Positions 1 through 5,062 of a stretch of DNA of 7,005 nucleotides are shown piece by piece (positions within the stretch are counted from its first letter, which is position 1; the number at the start of each line of letters is the position of its first letter). The notes below the pieces were generated by a model that was given only the letters and a program-made list of their open reading frames with translations, was not told where the DNA came from and did no database searches. The position numbers and the translations under genes are program-made. The stretch spans positions 1 to 7,005 of the forward strand of contig PMOP01000438.1 of NCBI GenBank assembly GCA_003161495.1, written 5' to 3'. The stretch is from Acidobacteriota bacterium. Lineage in GTDB: Bacteria; Acidobacteriota; Terriglobia; Acidiferrales; UBA7541.

Positions 1-1
1 G

Positions 2-547
2 TTCGAGACCAACGTGTTCGGCCTGGCGCACATGACCCGCGCGGTTCTCCCCTTCATGCGCGCGCGAGGCGCCGGGCATATCGTGAACATCACCTCGATG
101 GGCGGCGTCGTCGGCAATGCCGGCGTCGGCTATTACAACGCAACGAAATTTGCGGTCGAGGGGCTGTCGGAGGCGCTTTCGAAAGAGGTCGCGCCGCTGG
201 GGATCAAGGTGCTGATCGTCGAGCCCGGCCCGTTCCGCACCGACTGGGCCGGACGTTCTCTGAAGCAGAGCAGCCACCAGATCCCCGAATATGCCGACAC
301 CGCCGGCGCATTCCGCCAACGCATCACAGGAGGAAGCGGCAAACAGGCCGGCGATCCAGTCCGCGCAGGCGAAGCCATCATCAAGGCGCTGGAGTCCGAC
401 AGCGCGCCCCTGCATCTCGTGCTGGGCCAAATCGCGCTGGATACCGCCCGAACCAAGTTAGAAAAATTGCGGAGTGAATTGGACGCCTGGCAAGAAACTT
501 CGCTAAGCGCCGACTACCCCGAAAGCCAGGCAGCCTCGGCGAAGTAG
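2..547 (+). CDS. SDR-family NAD(P)-dependent oxidoreductase, 5'-truncated by window edge
   Basis: This is the C-terminal ~181 residues of a classical short-chain dehydrogenase/reductase, open at the left edge; the N-terminal Rossmann cofactor-binding part (TGxxxGxG) lies outside the window. The SDR catalytic set is visible: the Asn of the ETNVFG segment (residue 4 of the fragment), Ser32 in NITSMGG, and Tyr45/Lys49 in YYNATK (YxxxK). The following EPGPFRTDW segment is the usual PG motif after the active-site helix. The protein should be a soluble cytoplasmic enzyme reducing or oxidising a carbonyl/alcohol with NAD(P)H; the substrate cannot be told from sequence. A GTG at 14 is an internal Val codon, not the start, because the reading frame and SDR homology continue upstream of it. 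It converges with the toxin gene on the other strand, 14 nt separating the two stop codons. It lies outside the integrated element and is part of the chromosomal flank. Confidence 0.93.
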   Translation, partial: FETNVFGLAHMTRAVLPFMRARGAGHIVNITSMGGVVGNAGVGYYNATKFAVEGLSEALSKEVAPLGIKVLIVEPGPFRTDWAGRSLKQSSHQIPEYADTAGAFRQRITGGSGKQAGDPVRAGEAIIKALESDSAPLHLVLGQIALDTARTKLEKLRSELDAWQETSLSADYPESQAASAK

Positions 548-561
548 CGTCGAATCGCAGT

Positions 562-951
562 TTAGCGGTTTGCCAATGTGGCGATGGCTCCGAGCCCTAA
601 CAATCGCTGGTCTGCGGTCACAAGAGTTAGGCCAAGCACTCCCGCCGTGGCCGCCAAAAAGCGATCGGCCGGATCCTGATGCATGATCGGCAATTCCTGC
701 GCCGCGGCAACGATGTCATGTGTCAGCGGAGCCTCACGAAAATGCGTCGTAGCACTCGCGACCCATTCCCGCGCACTGCCGTGCAACCGGATTCGTCCTT
801 TGGCGTGCAGCAGCAGAACTTCCCATGTGCTGACAGGGGACAGCCACAATTCATTGTCGCGATTTTTCAGTTCATTTAACACGCGACGCGAAAGCCGCTT
901 CGGCTCCGCCAAGCTCCAAATCCAAATGTGCGTATCGAGAAGCAGTTTCAA
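562..951 (-). CDS. vapC: PIN-domain toxin, VapC-like (type II toxin-antitoxin)
   Basis: This 129-residue protein has the layout of a single-domain PIN ribonuclease. Acidic residues fit the Mg2+-binding site: Asp6 in LLLDTHIWIW, Glu44 in STWEV, Asp93/Asp96 in HQDPADRFLAA, and Asp114 in LVTADQRL. VapC toxins cleave specific RNAs (often initiator tRNA or 23S rRNA) and are neutralised by a cognate antitoxin; the actual target here is unknown. The start codon is TTG at 951, overlapping the antitoxin stop by 4 nt (TTGA), and there is only a weak Shine-Dalgarno sequence, so translation is probably coupled to the antitoxin gene upstream. Length is normal for the family and no motif is missing, so it should be functional. 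It lies outside the tRNA-Gly element, but transcription of the integrase points towards it. Confidence 0.92.
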   Translation of the reverse strand: MKLLLDTHIWIWSLAEPKRLSRRVLNELKNRDNELWLSPVSTWEVLLLHAKGRIRLHGSAREWVASATTHFREAPLTHDIVAAAQELPIMHQDPADRFLAATAGVLGLTLVTADQRLLGLGAIATLANR

Positions 952-1214
952 TTCTTCAGCGCCTCGATCGCTTTAATATCGATGACGGGCGAAACGATGT
1001 CGCCCACCAGATCGACACTGCCCGAAAGGGAACCGATCCAACTTTTTTCATCCTCTTCTAAAAAAGCAGGAATAACATCCGCTATCGGCTTGCCGCGGCG
1101 CGTGACCCGGAGCGGAGTCCTAGTCTTGCTCACCTCTTGCAGCAGCGACAGGCATTTGGCCTTGAACTCGGAAACCGCGATCTCCCGTGTCGGCTTTTTG
1201 TTTCGGGCGCTCAT
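948..1214 (-). CDS. Phd/YefM-family antitoxin partner of the PIN toxin
   Basis: This 88-residue protein begins with a short basic stretch and then a Phd/YefM-type dimerisation and DNA-binding domain: REIAVSEFKAKCLSLLQEV followed by TPLRVTRRGKPIADVIPA, the classical 'permissive for a toxin' signature. The acidic C-terminal half (EEDEKSW onward) would wrap around and block the PIN toxin. I chose the ATG at 1214 because GGGAGAG (minus strand, 1218-1224) sits just upstream at good spacing and the length matches the family. An in-frame ATG at 1265 would add 17 residues but has no Shine-Dalgarno sequence. The gene precedes and overlaps vapC, so the pair is a bicistronic operon, presumably autoregulated by the antitoxin-toxin complex. 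An 8-bp palindrome (ACCATGGT, 1242-1249) lies in the upstream region as a possible operator core. Confidence 0.88.
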   Translation of the reverse strand: MSARNKKPTREIAVSEFKAKCLSLLQEVSKTRTPLRVTRRGKPIADVIPAFLEEDEKSWIGSLSGSVDLVGDIVSPVIDIKAIEALKN

Positions 1215-1339
1215 AGGCTCTCCCAAGGACCACTCTAGCTTACCATGGTCATTAGAAGTAGTCATTTCAAGATTCGCGTACTATGCACGAAAAAAGGCGG
1301 AACGTGGGCTGTCCTAAGGATGCGTTTCCAATCCAGCGA

Positions 1340-1366
1340 ATGGAGCGGGCGATGGGAATCGAACCC
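1340..1366. repeat. Distal attachment-site core: displaced 3' end of tRNA-Gly
   Basis: These 27 bp are identical to 5945-5971 and in the same orientation. On the minus strand they equal the last 26 nt of the tRNA-Gly gene (3' side of T-arm, acceptor strand and TCCA) plus one following base. Identity ends sharply on both sides (A/T at 1339 versus 5944, G/A at 1367 versus 5972). This is the classical footprint of a tyrosine recombinase that integrates at a tRNA 3' end. It is a fragment, not a functional tRNA. Confidence 0.93.
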
Positions 1367-1375
1367 GCCGCAACG

Positions 1376-1395
1376 CACGGCTAACCTATTGAATC
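1376..1395. repeat. Left half of an element-terminal inverted repeat
   Basis: CACGGCTAACCTA (1376-1388) followed by TTGAATC (1389-1395) is matched in inverted orientation at 5898-5918, with one extra base there. It begins 10 bp inside the left core repeat and contains the integrase stop codon (1386-1388). In an excised circle the two halves would flank the recombination core as a large inverted repeat, so this is probably a recombinase or accessory-protein binding site. Confidence 0.75.
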
Positions 1396-2648
1396 CACTT
1401 ATCTCTGCGGCTCGATTGGGGTCCACTCGGGTCCACAATCGAGGCTACTTTTTCAACTGCTTCACGGTGCGCCTCACCTACAACGTGGCCGTAAATTTGT
1501 AGGGTCGTCCGAGCATCAGCGTGGCGGAGCTGCCGTTGTACGACTTTCGGCGTTGCTCCTGAGTCAAGCAACAGCGCCGTGTGAGTGTGACGAAATGCGT
1601 GGAGGCCGCACCGTGGAATCTCTAGCGCGTCGAGAATGGGCCAAAGGCGGTGCTCCACGACGTTATTGGATGAGGGTGGTCGTTGGTTTCTGGTGACGAA
1701 CAGGAATCCGTCAGGATTTGGTTTCCATTCCGTGCGGTAGTTCTTCAGAATGGTCGCCAAAGCATCGGGAATTGGAAGTGTTGTCTCGCTTTCGCGGCTC
1801 TTCGGGGTCTGAGTCTTCCCGTACCAGGCCGTTCTTCGGATTTGAAGTATTCGCTGTTCGAGGTCAATATCTCCCCACTGAAGTCCCAACGCTTCCCCGG
1901 CTCGAAGGCCATCGAGCGTGCAGATGCAGAATAGCGTGCGCCAGGGTTCTCCAGCTAAGGTGAGGATCCGCTGAACCTGCTCAACTGTAAAGTGTCGCGC
2001 CTCAGACGCGACACCGCGCGGTGGCAGGCGCAGCTTTTTCATATCGATCTGTTCGCAGCTGTAACCCCAATTCCGTGCTGTCGCGAGGATCGTTGAGATG
2101 GTTGCGATGACATTCAGGATTGTCTTTCGGGAAACAACCTTCGTCGTGGACCTCTCCGGCATTCGAGTTATAAATCGTTGCTGATTCTCGACGCCAAATT
2201 CGTCCAGACGTAGTTTGCCAACCTCTGGAATGATGTAGCACCTGAGGTGCGAGCGAACGGCTCGCGCAGAGGATGGCTTTTGTGTGGTCAGCACTTCGGT
2301 TTCCCACCGTTCGATGAACTCCCCGAACGTAGCCGCACGCCCGGGCCGGTAGTCGAGGCAGTTGATACGGGCAAGGATGGTGGCCAAACGGCGCTCGGCG
2401 AGCCGTTTTGTCGGCAGTTCGCGCTTGGTGCCGAGGATAACGGAACGCCGAACACGCTTTGTTGTTCCGGTGACTTCCACCACATCTTCCCTATATCTCC
2501 CGACCCATTTTTCTTCTTTCTTTCCTTTCAGGAACACACGTCCATTCTGATACCGCTTTCGGGCCATCGAGTTCTCTTTTCCCGATGTCCCAACTGCCCT
2601 ATGGCGACAGAGTGTACCAAATTCCGCGATGTTGGAATTGTGCGACAT
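1386..2648 (-). CDS. int: Tyrosine recombinase / phage-type integrase
   Basis: This 420-residue tyrosine recombinase would carry out site-specific integration of the element at the tRNA-Gly 3' end. Domains: a basic arm-binding region at about residues 28-75 (MARKRYQNGRVFLKGKK), a SAM-like core-binding domain at about 103-195, and a catalytic domain at about 215-395. The full catalytic set is present: Arg249 in GLRAGEALGLQWGD, Lys283 in TPKSRE, His350 and Arg353 in GLHAFRHTH, His376 in QLRHADARTTLQIYGH, and nucleophile Tyr386. No residue is missing, so it should be active. Start choice is uncertain. The ATG at 2648 has GGTGAG just upstream, but homologous proteins usually begin at a sequence like residue 28, so the ATG at 2567 may be the ancestral start and the extra 27 residues may derive from lost excisionase sequence. 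It directly follows the truncated excisionase ORF (6 nt gap), consistent with one xis-int transcript. No convincing terminator separates it from vapBC downstream. Confidence 0.95.
   Translation of the reverse strand: MSHNSNIAEFGTLCRHRAVGTSGKENSMARKRYQNGRVFLKGKKEEKWVGRYREDVVEVTGTTKRVRRSVILGTKRELPTKRLAERRLATILARINCLDYRPGRAATFGEFIERWETEVLTTQKPSSARAVRSHLRCYIIPEVGKLRLDEFGVENQQRFITRMPERSTTKVVSRKTILNVIATISTILATARNWGYSCEQIDMKKLRLPPRGVASEARHFTVEQVQRILTLAGEPWRTLFCICTLDGLRAGEALGLQWGDIDLEQRILQIRRTAWYGKTQTPKSRESETTLPIPDALATILKNYRTEWKPNPDGFLFVTRNQRPPSSNNVVEHRLWPILDALEIPRCGLHAFRHTHTALLLDSGATPKVVQRQLRHADARTTLQIYGHVVGEAHREAVEKVASIVDPSGPQSSRRDKWIQ
1418..1435. promoter_or_regulatory. Two GGTCCA boxes at left end, probable integrase arm-type sites
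   Basis: GGGGTCCA at 1418-1425 and CGGGTCCA at 1428-1435 are direct repeats with 10-bp spacing, about one helical turn. The same box recurs three to four times, in the same orientation, near the right end of the element (5838-5886). The sites lie within the last codons of the integrase gene. Repeats near both attachment cores are what arm-type sites of a bivalent tyrosine recombinase look like. The role is inferred. Confidence 0.65.
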
Positions 2649-2654
2649 TTACTC

Positions 2655-2759
2655 TCACCGAAAAGAGTGCCCGTGCACGCAAGAAACTGGCACCTTCAGA
2701 AGCCTGGTGATTTCATGCACGGCCAAAAGCTCAGTGTGGTTTCCATCTCCGTTGTTCAT
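2655..2759 (-). pseudogene. Truncated excisionase-like helix-turn-helix ORF (34 aa)
   Basis: This short ORF starts with ATG at 2759, preceded on the minus strand by a strong GGAGG (2769-2773, 9-nt spacing). It encodes MNNGDGNH followed by ELLAVHEITRLLKVPVSCVHGH, which closely resembles the first helix-turn-helix of MerR-type excisionases (typical form: LLTVxEVAxLLKVPxSWVY). The family normally continues for another 30-40 residues with a wing (RLGKYWRF-like) that is missing; here a TGA follows SFR. A conserved Trp is Cys and the usual Tyr is His, as expected in a decaying gene. It lies 6 nt upstream of the integrase start, the normal place for xis. It could instead be a minimal peptide still able to bind DNA, or just a leader ORF that couples translation to the integrase. 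A longer reading frame through it (to 3389) is not credible as a gene. Confidence 0.6.
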
Positions 2760-2784
2760 CACTGTGGTCCTCCACTGAAAAACT

Positions 2785-2910
2785 GCGCGGACAAAACACT
2801 CTGCGCGGTCACCGCGCAGTTGGGCTGGAGCGACCCCACGAATTACTTTGGGCACGGAAACGTGCACAAAAGTGGGGTCGCTCCAGCCCAATCCGGTGTT
2901 TTGTCCGCGC
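2785..2910. other. Three-way-junction DNA/RNA structure made of perfect inverted repeats
   Basis: The outer stem is a perfect 15-bp inverted repeat (2785-2799 with 2896-2910). Enclosed are two abutting hairpins. The first is an 8-bp perfect stem with 3-nt loop (2801-2808 / 2812-2819). The second is a 20-bp perfect stem (2820-2839 / 2872-2891) topped by an inner 10-bp stem (2847-2856 / 2861-2870, one G-A mismatch) with a GAAA tetraloop at 2857-2860. Only 1 nt and 4 nt are unpaired at the junction. CTGCGCGG occurs twice (2783-2790 and 2801-2808), so an alternative pairing with 2812-2819 is possible, which would break the outer stem. It lies 26 nt upstream of the excisionase-like start, so on the minus strand it could be a structured leader; it could equally act as a single-stranded DNA fold (replication or transfer origin) or a dispersed palindromic repeat. 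The fold is seen directly; the role is unknown. Confidence 0.85.
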
Positions 2911-2972
2911 CCGAACTTATCGCCGTGCCATGCGCAACTTTTTCTGCTGCGGACTGTTCCGGAAATCCTACG

Positions 2973-3027
2973 GTGAACCAAAAAGTGAACGATGGGGTGA
3001 ACTGTGTGTTTCATGCACCGTTCACCC
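2973..3027. repeat. GTGAAC array with 12-bp period plus inverted copy
   Basis: GTGAAC occurs at 2973-2978, 2985-2990 and 2997-3002, exactly 12 bp apart. An inverted copy follows at 3020-3025; the last direct copy and the inverted one extend to an 8-bp inverted repeat GGGTGAAC / GTTCACCC (2995-3002 / 3020-3027, 17-nt loop). The even spacing suggests binding sites for a protein that occupies one face of the helix: a regulator of the xis-int genes or an iteron-like origin. No initiator gene is present in the element, so a regulatory role is the simpler reading. Confidence 0.6.
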
Positions 3028-3393
3028 TCGGAAGAAGAATTCGGGCGGACGCGTAGAAAAACTGCATAAGAATGGGATGCTTCTGGCGCAGTGATTTCGC
3101 CTGCCTGGCCTGAGGTTGCAAAACACACTCCATTTCCTCCATCAGAATTGGAGCCACGAAACGCGACCACAGAAGAGAATCCGAGAAAGGCCAGAGAACA
3201 AATGTGCCCGAACGTCATGCCGAAAAACGGGTCGCGAGCTGCAAGTATTTCTGAGTGGGAAAAATCAGGAGTAAATTCAAGGTTTATTTCCAGCGGGTGA
3301 TTTCGGCACAAAATTTCAAAGCGAAAGCAAGCCCGGCAATTCCTGACATCAGGCATCCCAGCCGTATCTGGCGAACCACGCATCGGCAAAGCT

Positions 3394-3480
3394 CCCTACT
3401 GTATAGAGGGGAAAAATCCGCTAAACCTCACCGGAAAAATCATAGAAACCGGCGAGAATGTCCCCTATCTATAGAGAGGC
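3394..3480. repeat. Pair of imperfect direct repeats flanking an inverted repeat
   Basis: CCCTACTGTATAGAGGGG (3394-3411) and CCCTATCTATAGAGAGGC (3463-3480) align with few differences. Each contains TATAGA, which could be a -10 element on the + strand, and the second is close to a palindrome around TCTATAGA. Between them lies CTCACCGG / CCGGCGAG (3427-3434 / 3449-3456). The block is just upstream of a possible small + strand ORF with a purine-rich ribosome-binding site. The function is unknown; operators or promoters are the simplest guess. Confidence 0.4.
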
Positions 3481-3496
3481 AGAAAAAAGGAGAAAT

Positions 3497-3673
3497 GTGA
3501 GTGACAAATTGACTTTTCTTTGGGTTGCAAGAGCTATATTGGGACTCCTCATTTCTTTCAGTGGCAGGTATGCGTCACACGTCGGTGATGGTGAGCGTAG
3601 ATACATCAGTGGGTACGAAGTCTCTATGGTCTTATCTTGCAGCACGCCTCGACTTTATCTCGGATTCTCTTGA
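3497..3673 (+). CDS. Possible small hydrophobic protein, 58 aa (tentative)
   Basis: A GTG at 3497 is preceded by AAAAAAGGAG (3483-3492), one of the best ribosome-binding sites in the window, though the 4-nt spacing is short. The product would start MSDKLTFLWVARAILGLL and carry one hydrophobic stretch (residues ~5-22) that could span a membrane, followed by a polar tail. I do not recognise the sequence. Its 3' end overlaps the last 50 bp of the TPR-like gene on the other strand, and its codon use is unremarkable, which argues against a gene; the upstream TATAGAG repeats and the ribosome-binding site argue for one. It may be a small membrane peptide or chance. Confidence 0.22.
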   Translation: MSDKLTFLWVARAILGLLISFSGRYASHVGDGERRYISGYEVSMVLSCSTPRLYLGFS

Positions 3674-4223
3674 GTCGAGGCTGGAGACCTTCCTTGATTG
3701 GCTGCGTTGGATAGCTTCGCGCGTGACCCTCGATGGTGACGGTGCTTCCCTGCAGAAGGGCCAGCGCAGCTTCCCCGAATTCGACTGCCTTTTGGTAAGG
3801 GGGACAGCCGTTGTCCGAGTAATCTCCCACTGTATTCAAGTCGTCCATCGCATTCTCTAGGATGAACGGGTCGTTCGGGGCCAAAGCCGTTGCCTTGTCC
3901 ATATACAAAGCCGCCTCCTGCGCCCACTTTTCGCGGTTCTCCCAATCTTTCTTTGCCCTGTTTAAATAGATCAGGGCCACTTCGGAGTCAGCATCTGCTT
4001 CGTGTAATCCTTCTTTTCTTCGGTCCAATACCGTCTGGATGGCGTCGTCGTAGCGGCCTTGATCCTCTAGTTTAACCTCTGGTGCTGGCGAGTTGCTGGT
4101 GATCAGGTCCTCGTATTTGGCTTCAGCACTCCTTCCCCCGAAATACGCCCCGGCACCGGTCCCTGCAAAGGACGTGACCCACAGAATTCCGACCAGCACC
4201 TTGGATCGGGTCGACTTGGGCAT
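3624..4223 (-). CDS. Membrane-anchored TPR-like protein, shorter paralogue (199 aa)
   Basis: No named family is recognised. The protein has a short basic N-terminus (MPKSTRSK), one hydrophobic segment at about residues 8-29 (signal anchor, glycine-rich end), then a soluble helical part. Residues ~55-125 look like tetratricopeptide-type helical hairpins, with YLNRAKKDWENREKWAQEA and ALYMDKATALAPNDPF as the best TPR match. The C-terminal part has NGCPPYQKAVEFGE, then YPTQPIKE. It is clearly a paralogue of the gene just upstream: NREKW, QxAALYxDK, LAPxDP, GDxS..GCPxYxKA and PTQPI are shared at the same spacing. ATG at 4223 has GGAG 6 nt upstream. It follows the paralogue after 44 nt on the same strand, so the two form an operon. 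Topology is inferred: a cytoplasmic N-terminus and an extracytoplasmic helical domain. The function is unknown; TPRs usually bind proteins. Confidence 0.85.
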   Translation of the reverse strand: MPKSTRSKVLVGILWVTSFAGTGAGAYFGGRSAEAKYEDLITSNSPAPEVKLEDQGRYDDAIQTVLDRRKEGLHEADADSEVALIYLNRAKKDWENREKWAQEAALYMDKATALAPNDPFILENAMDDLNTVGDYSDNGCPPYQKAVEFGEAALALLQGSTVTIEGHARSYPTQPIKEGLQPRLKRIRDKVEACCKIRP

Positions 4224-4267
4224 GCTCTACTCCATCCTTCGTGACGGCTAGATATGGTTTGGTGACA

Positions 4268-5023
4268 TCAAGGGTTTTGTCCGCACTTTGGCCCGGTTTT
4301 AGTTTGCAAGGCTCCCAGGAGCTTGCCGAACTCGTTTCGGATCGGTTGCGTGGGCACCCTCTCGTCCGACACGAAAATGCAATCGCTTTTGAGCTGGCTC
4401 ATTCCCGTTTGCGCGTATTCGCGCGCCTTTTCGTAATATGGGCAACCTTGACCGGATATGTCGCCGAGGCGCTCAGTGCCCGACGCTGCCTCTACCAGGT
4501 TGATGGGGTCTGCCGGGGCCAAAGTTACGCTCTTGTCGATATACAACGCCGCTTGCTGGACCCATTTTTCCCGATTCGTGGGATCTTTGACCGCACGGGC
4601 AGCGTACACGGCCGCTACGCTCTGATATTTGAAATATTCCTTCTTTTCGTCCTTAATCGATTCGAGAGCCGCTTTAGCGGCTTCGTCAAAGCGACCTTTC
4701 CTCAGCAGTTTCATCTCGGGCGGCTCTTCCGCTTTTCTCGTGATAACGAAAGGAGGATTTTCGGAGCGCTGTTTCCAGCCGTAAAAGAACCCGAATAGCG
4801 CCGCAAGGGCAAGAGAAGCGACCCAAAGCTTTCTCCAAGGCGCAATACTCAACGGAGGGCCTCCACATAAGCTACACGGTATAGGTACGATTTGATCATA
4901 ACCTCTGAGATAGAACTCGTAATCTGAACATTCGGGGCCGTAGCACAGTCCGTTAACCCGCGCCATTGCAATTCGTTGAAGATCAAGCTCGATGAGAATT
5001 TCGCCCGGATTGCAATCCGGCAT
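4268..5023 (-). CDS. TPR-like membrane protein with Cys-rich N-terminal domain (251 aa)
   Basis: This protein is unrecognised by name. From the ATG at 5023 the layout is a ~60-residue cytoplasmic N-terminus with Cys4, then CYGPEC (Cys27, Cys32) and IPCSLCGG (Cys50, Cys53), resembling a small zinc-ribbon-like module. Next is one transmembrane segment at about residues 66-82 (LWVASLALAALFGFFYG), then a helical TPR-like domain homologous to the next gene (EMKLLRKGRFDEAAKAAL; NREKWVQQAALYIDKSVTLAP; GQGCPYYEKA; PTQPIRNE). The frame stays open up to 5209, but that extension would run across the higB promoter and into higB, so I reject it. The ATG at 5023 has only a weak GATGG upstream. It is the first gene of the two-gene cargo operon, divergent from higBA. 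A metal-binding sensor/scaffold role is only a guess. Confidence 0.8.
   Translation of the reverse strand: MPDCNPGEILIELDLQRIAMARVNGLCYGPECSDYEFYLRGYDQIVPIPCSLCGGPPLSIAPWRKLWVASLALAALFGFFYGWKQRSENPPFVITRKAEEPPEMKLLRKGRFDEAAKAALESIKDEKKEYFKYQSVAAVYAARAVKDPTNREKWVQQAALYIDKSVTLAPADPINLVEAASGTERLGDISGQGCPYYEKAREYAQTGMSQLKSDCIFVSDERVPTQPIRNEFGKLLGALQTKTGPKCGQNP
5005..5020. promoter_or_regulatory. Perfect 16-bp palindrome at the start of the TPR gene
   Basis: CCGGATTGCAATCCGG is a perfect self-complementary 16-mer lying 2-18 nt inside the coding start of the 251-aa gene and just left of the higB -35 box. It may be a second operator for a dimeric regulator or may occlude translation start in RNA. 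The palindrome is seen directly; a regulatory role is inferred. Confidence 0.5.
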
Positions 5024-5051
5024 TGACCATCTATCGCAATAATGCGATAAT
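5023..5051 (+). promoter_or_regulatory. Sigma-70-type promoter of higBA
   Basis: TTGACC (5023-5028), 17-bp spacer, GATAAT (5046-5051): a near-consensus promoter. The expected transcription start is near 5057-5059, only about 5 nt before the GTG of higB, so the mRNA would be nearly leaderless. This agrees with the lack of any Shine-Dalgarno sequence before higB. The -35 box touches the ATG of the divergent TPR gene. Confidence 0.7.
5032..5049. promoter_or_regulatory. Inverted-repeat operator, probably for HigA
   Basis: TATCGCA (5032-5038) and TGCGATA (5043-5049) form a perfect 7-bp inverted repeat with a 4-bp centre. It fills the spacer and overlaps the -10 box of the higBA promoter. HTH antitoxins of the HigA type usually repress their own promoter by binding such a site. 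The repeat ends 9 bp before the start codon of the divergent TPR gene, so the same repressor may also affect the cargo operon. Confidence 0.68.
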
Positions 5052-5062
5052 GTAAGTGCGCA

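Larger units (their letters stand above)
2911..3496. other. Non-coding control region inside the element
   Basis: Nothing in this stretch looks like a conserved protein. Open frames on both strands lack Shine-Dalgarno sequences and have unnatural composition. It contains the GTGAAC array (2973-3027), three scattered copies of GGAAAAATC (3258-3266, 3410-3418, 3433-3441), an 8-bp inverted repeat with one mismatch (CTCACCGG 3427-3434 / CCGGCGAG 3449-3456) and a pair of imperfect direct repeats with TATAGAG (3394-3411 and 3463-3480). I found no convincing promoter for the minus-strand xis-int genes by eye. Between 3028 and 3257 I see no notable structure. Confidence 0.5.

Noticed and set aside
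928..1317. A 129-codon open frame on the + strand
   Set aside because: Antisense to the Phd/YefM-like antitoxin gene; no ribosome-binding site or homology.
1341..1366. Second tRNA-Gly gene
   Set aside because: Only the 3' 26 nt of the tRNA are present; D-arm, anticodon arm and 5' acceptor strand are missing, so it is an attachment-site fragment.
2820..2891. Rho-independent terminator
   Set aside because: The 20-bp stem is long and GC-rich, but no T-run follows on either strand and it is part of a larger junction.
2973..3002. CRISPR array
   Set aside because: Repeats are 6 bp with 6-bp gaps; far too short, and no cas genes are present.
2247..3056. A 269-codon open frame on the + strand
   Set aside because: The first part is antisense to the integrase and the rest crosses the inverted repeats; no domain is recognisable.
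2655..3389. A 244-codon open frame on the - strand
   Set aside because: It runs through the three-way junction and the GTGAAC array, its composition is Cys/His/Arg-rich and irregular, and only its last 34 codons resemble a protein (Xis), with their own ribosome-binding site.
4241..4798. A 185-codon open frame on the + strand
   Set aside because: It is a shadow of the TPR-like gene on the other strand, which has a clear paralogue and domain structure.
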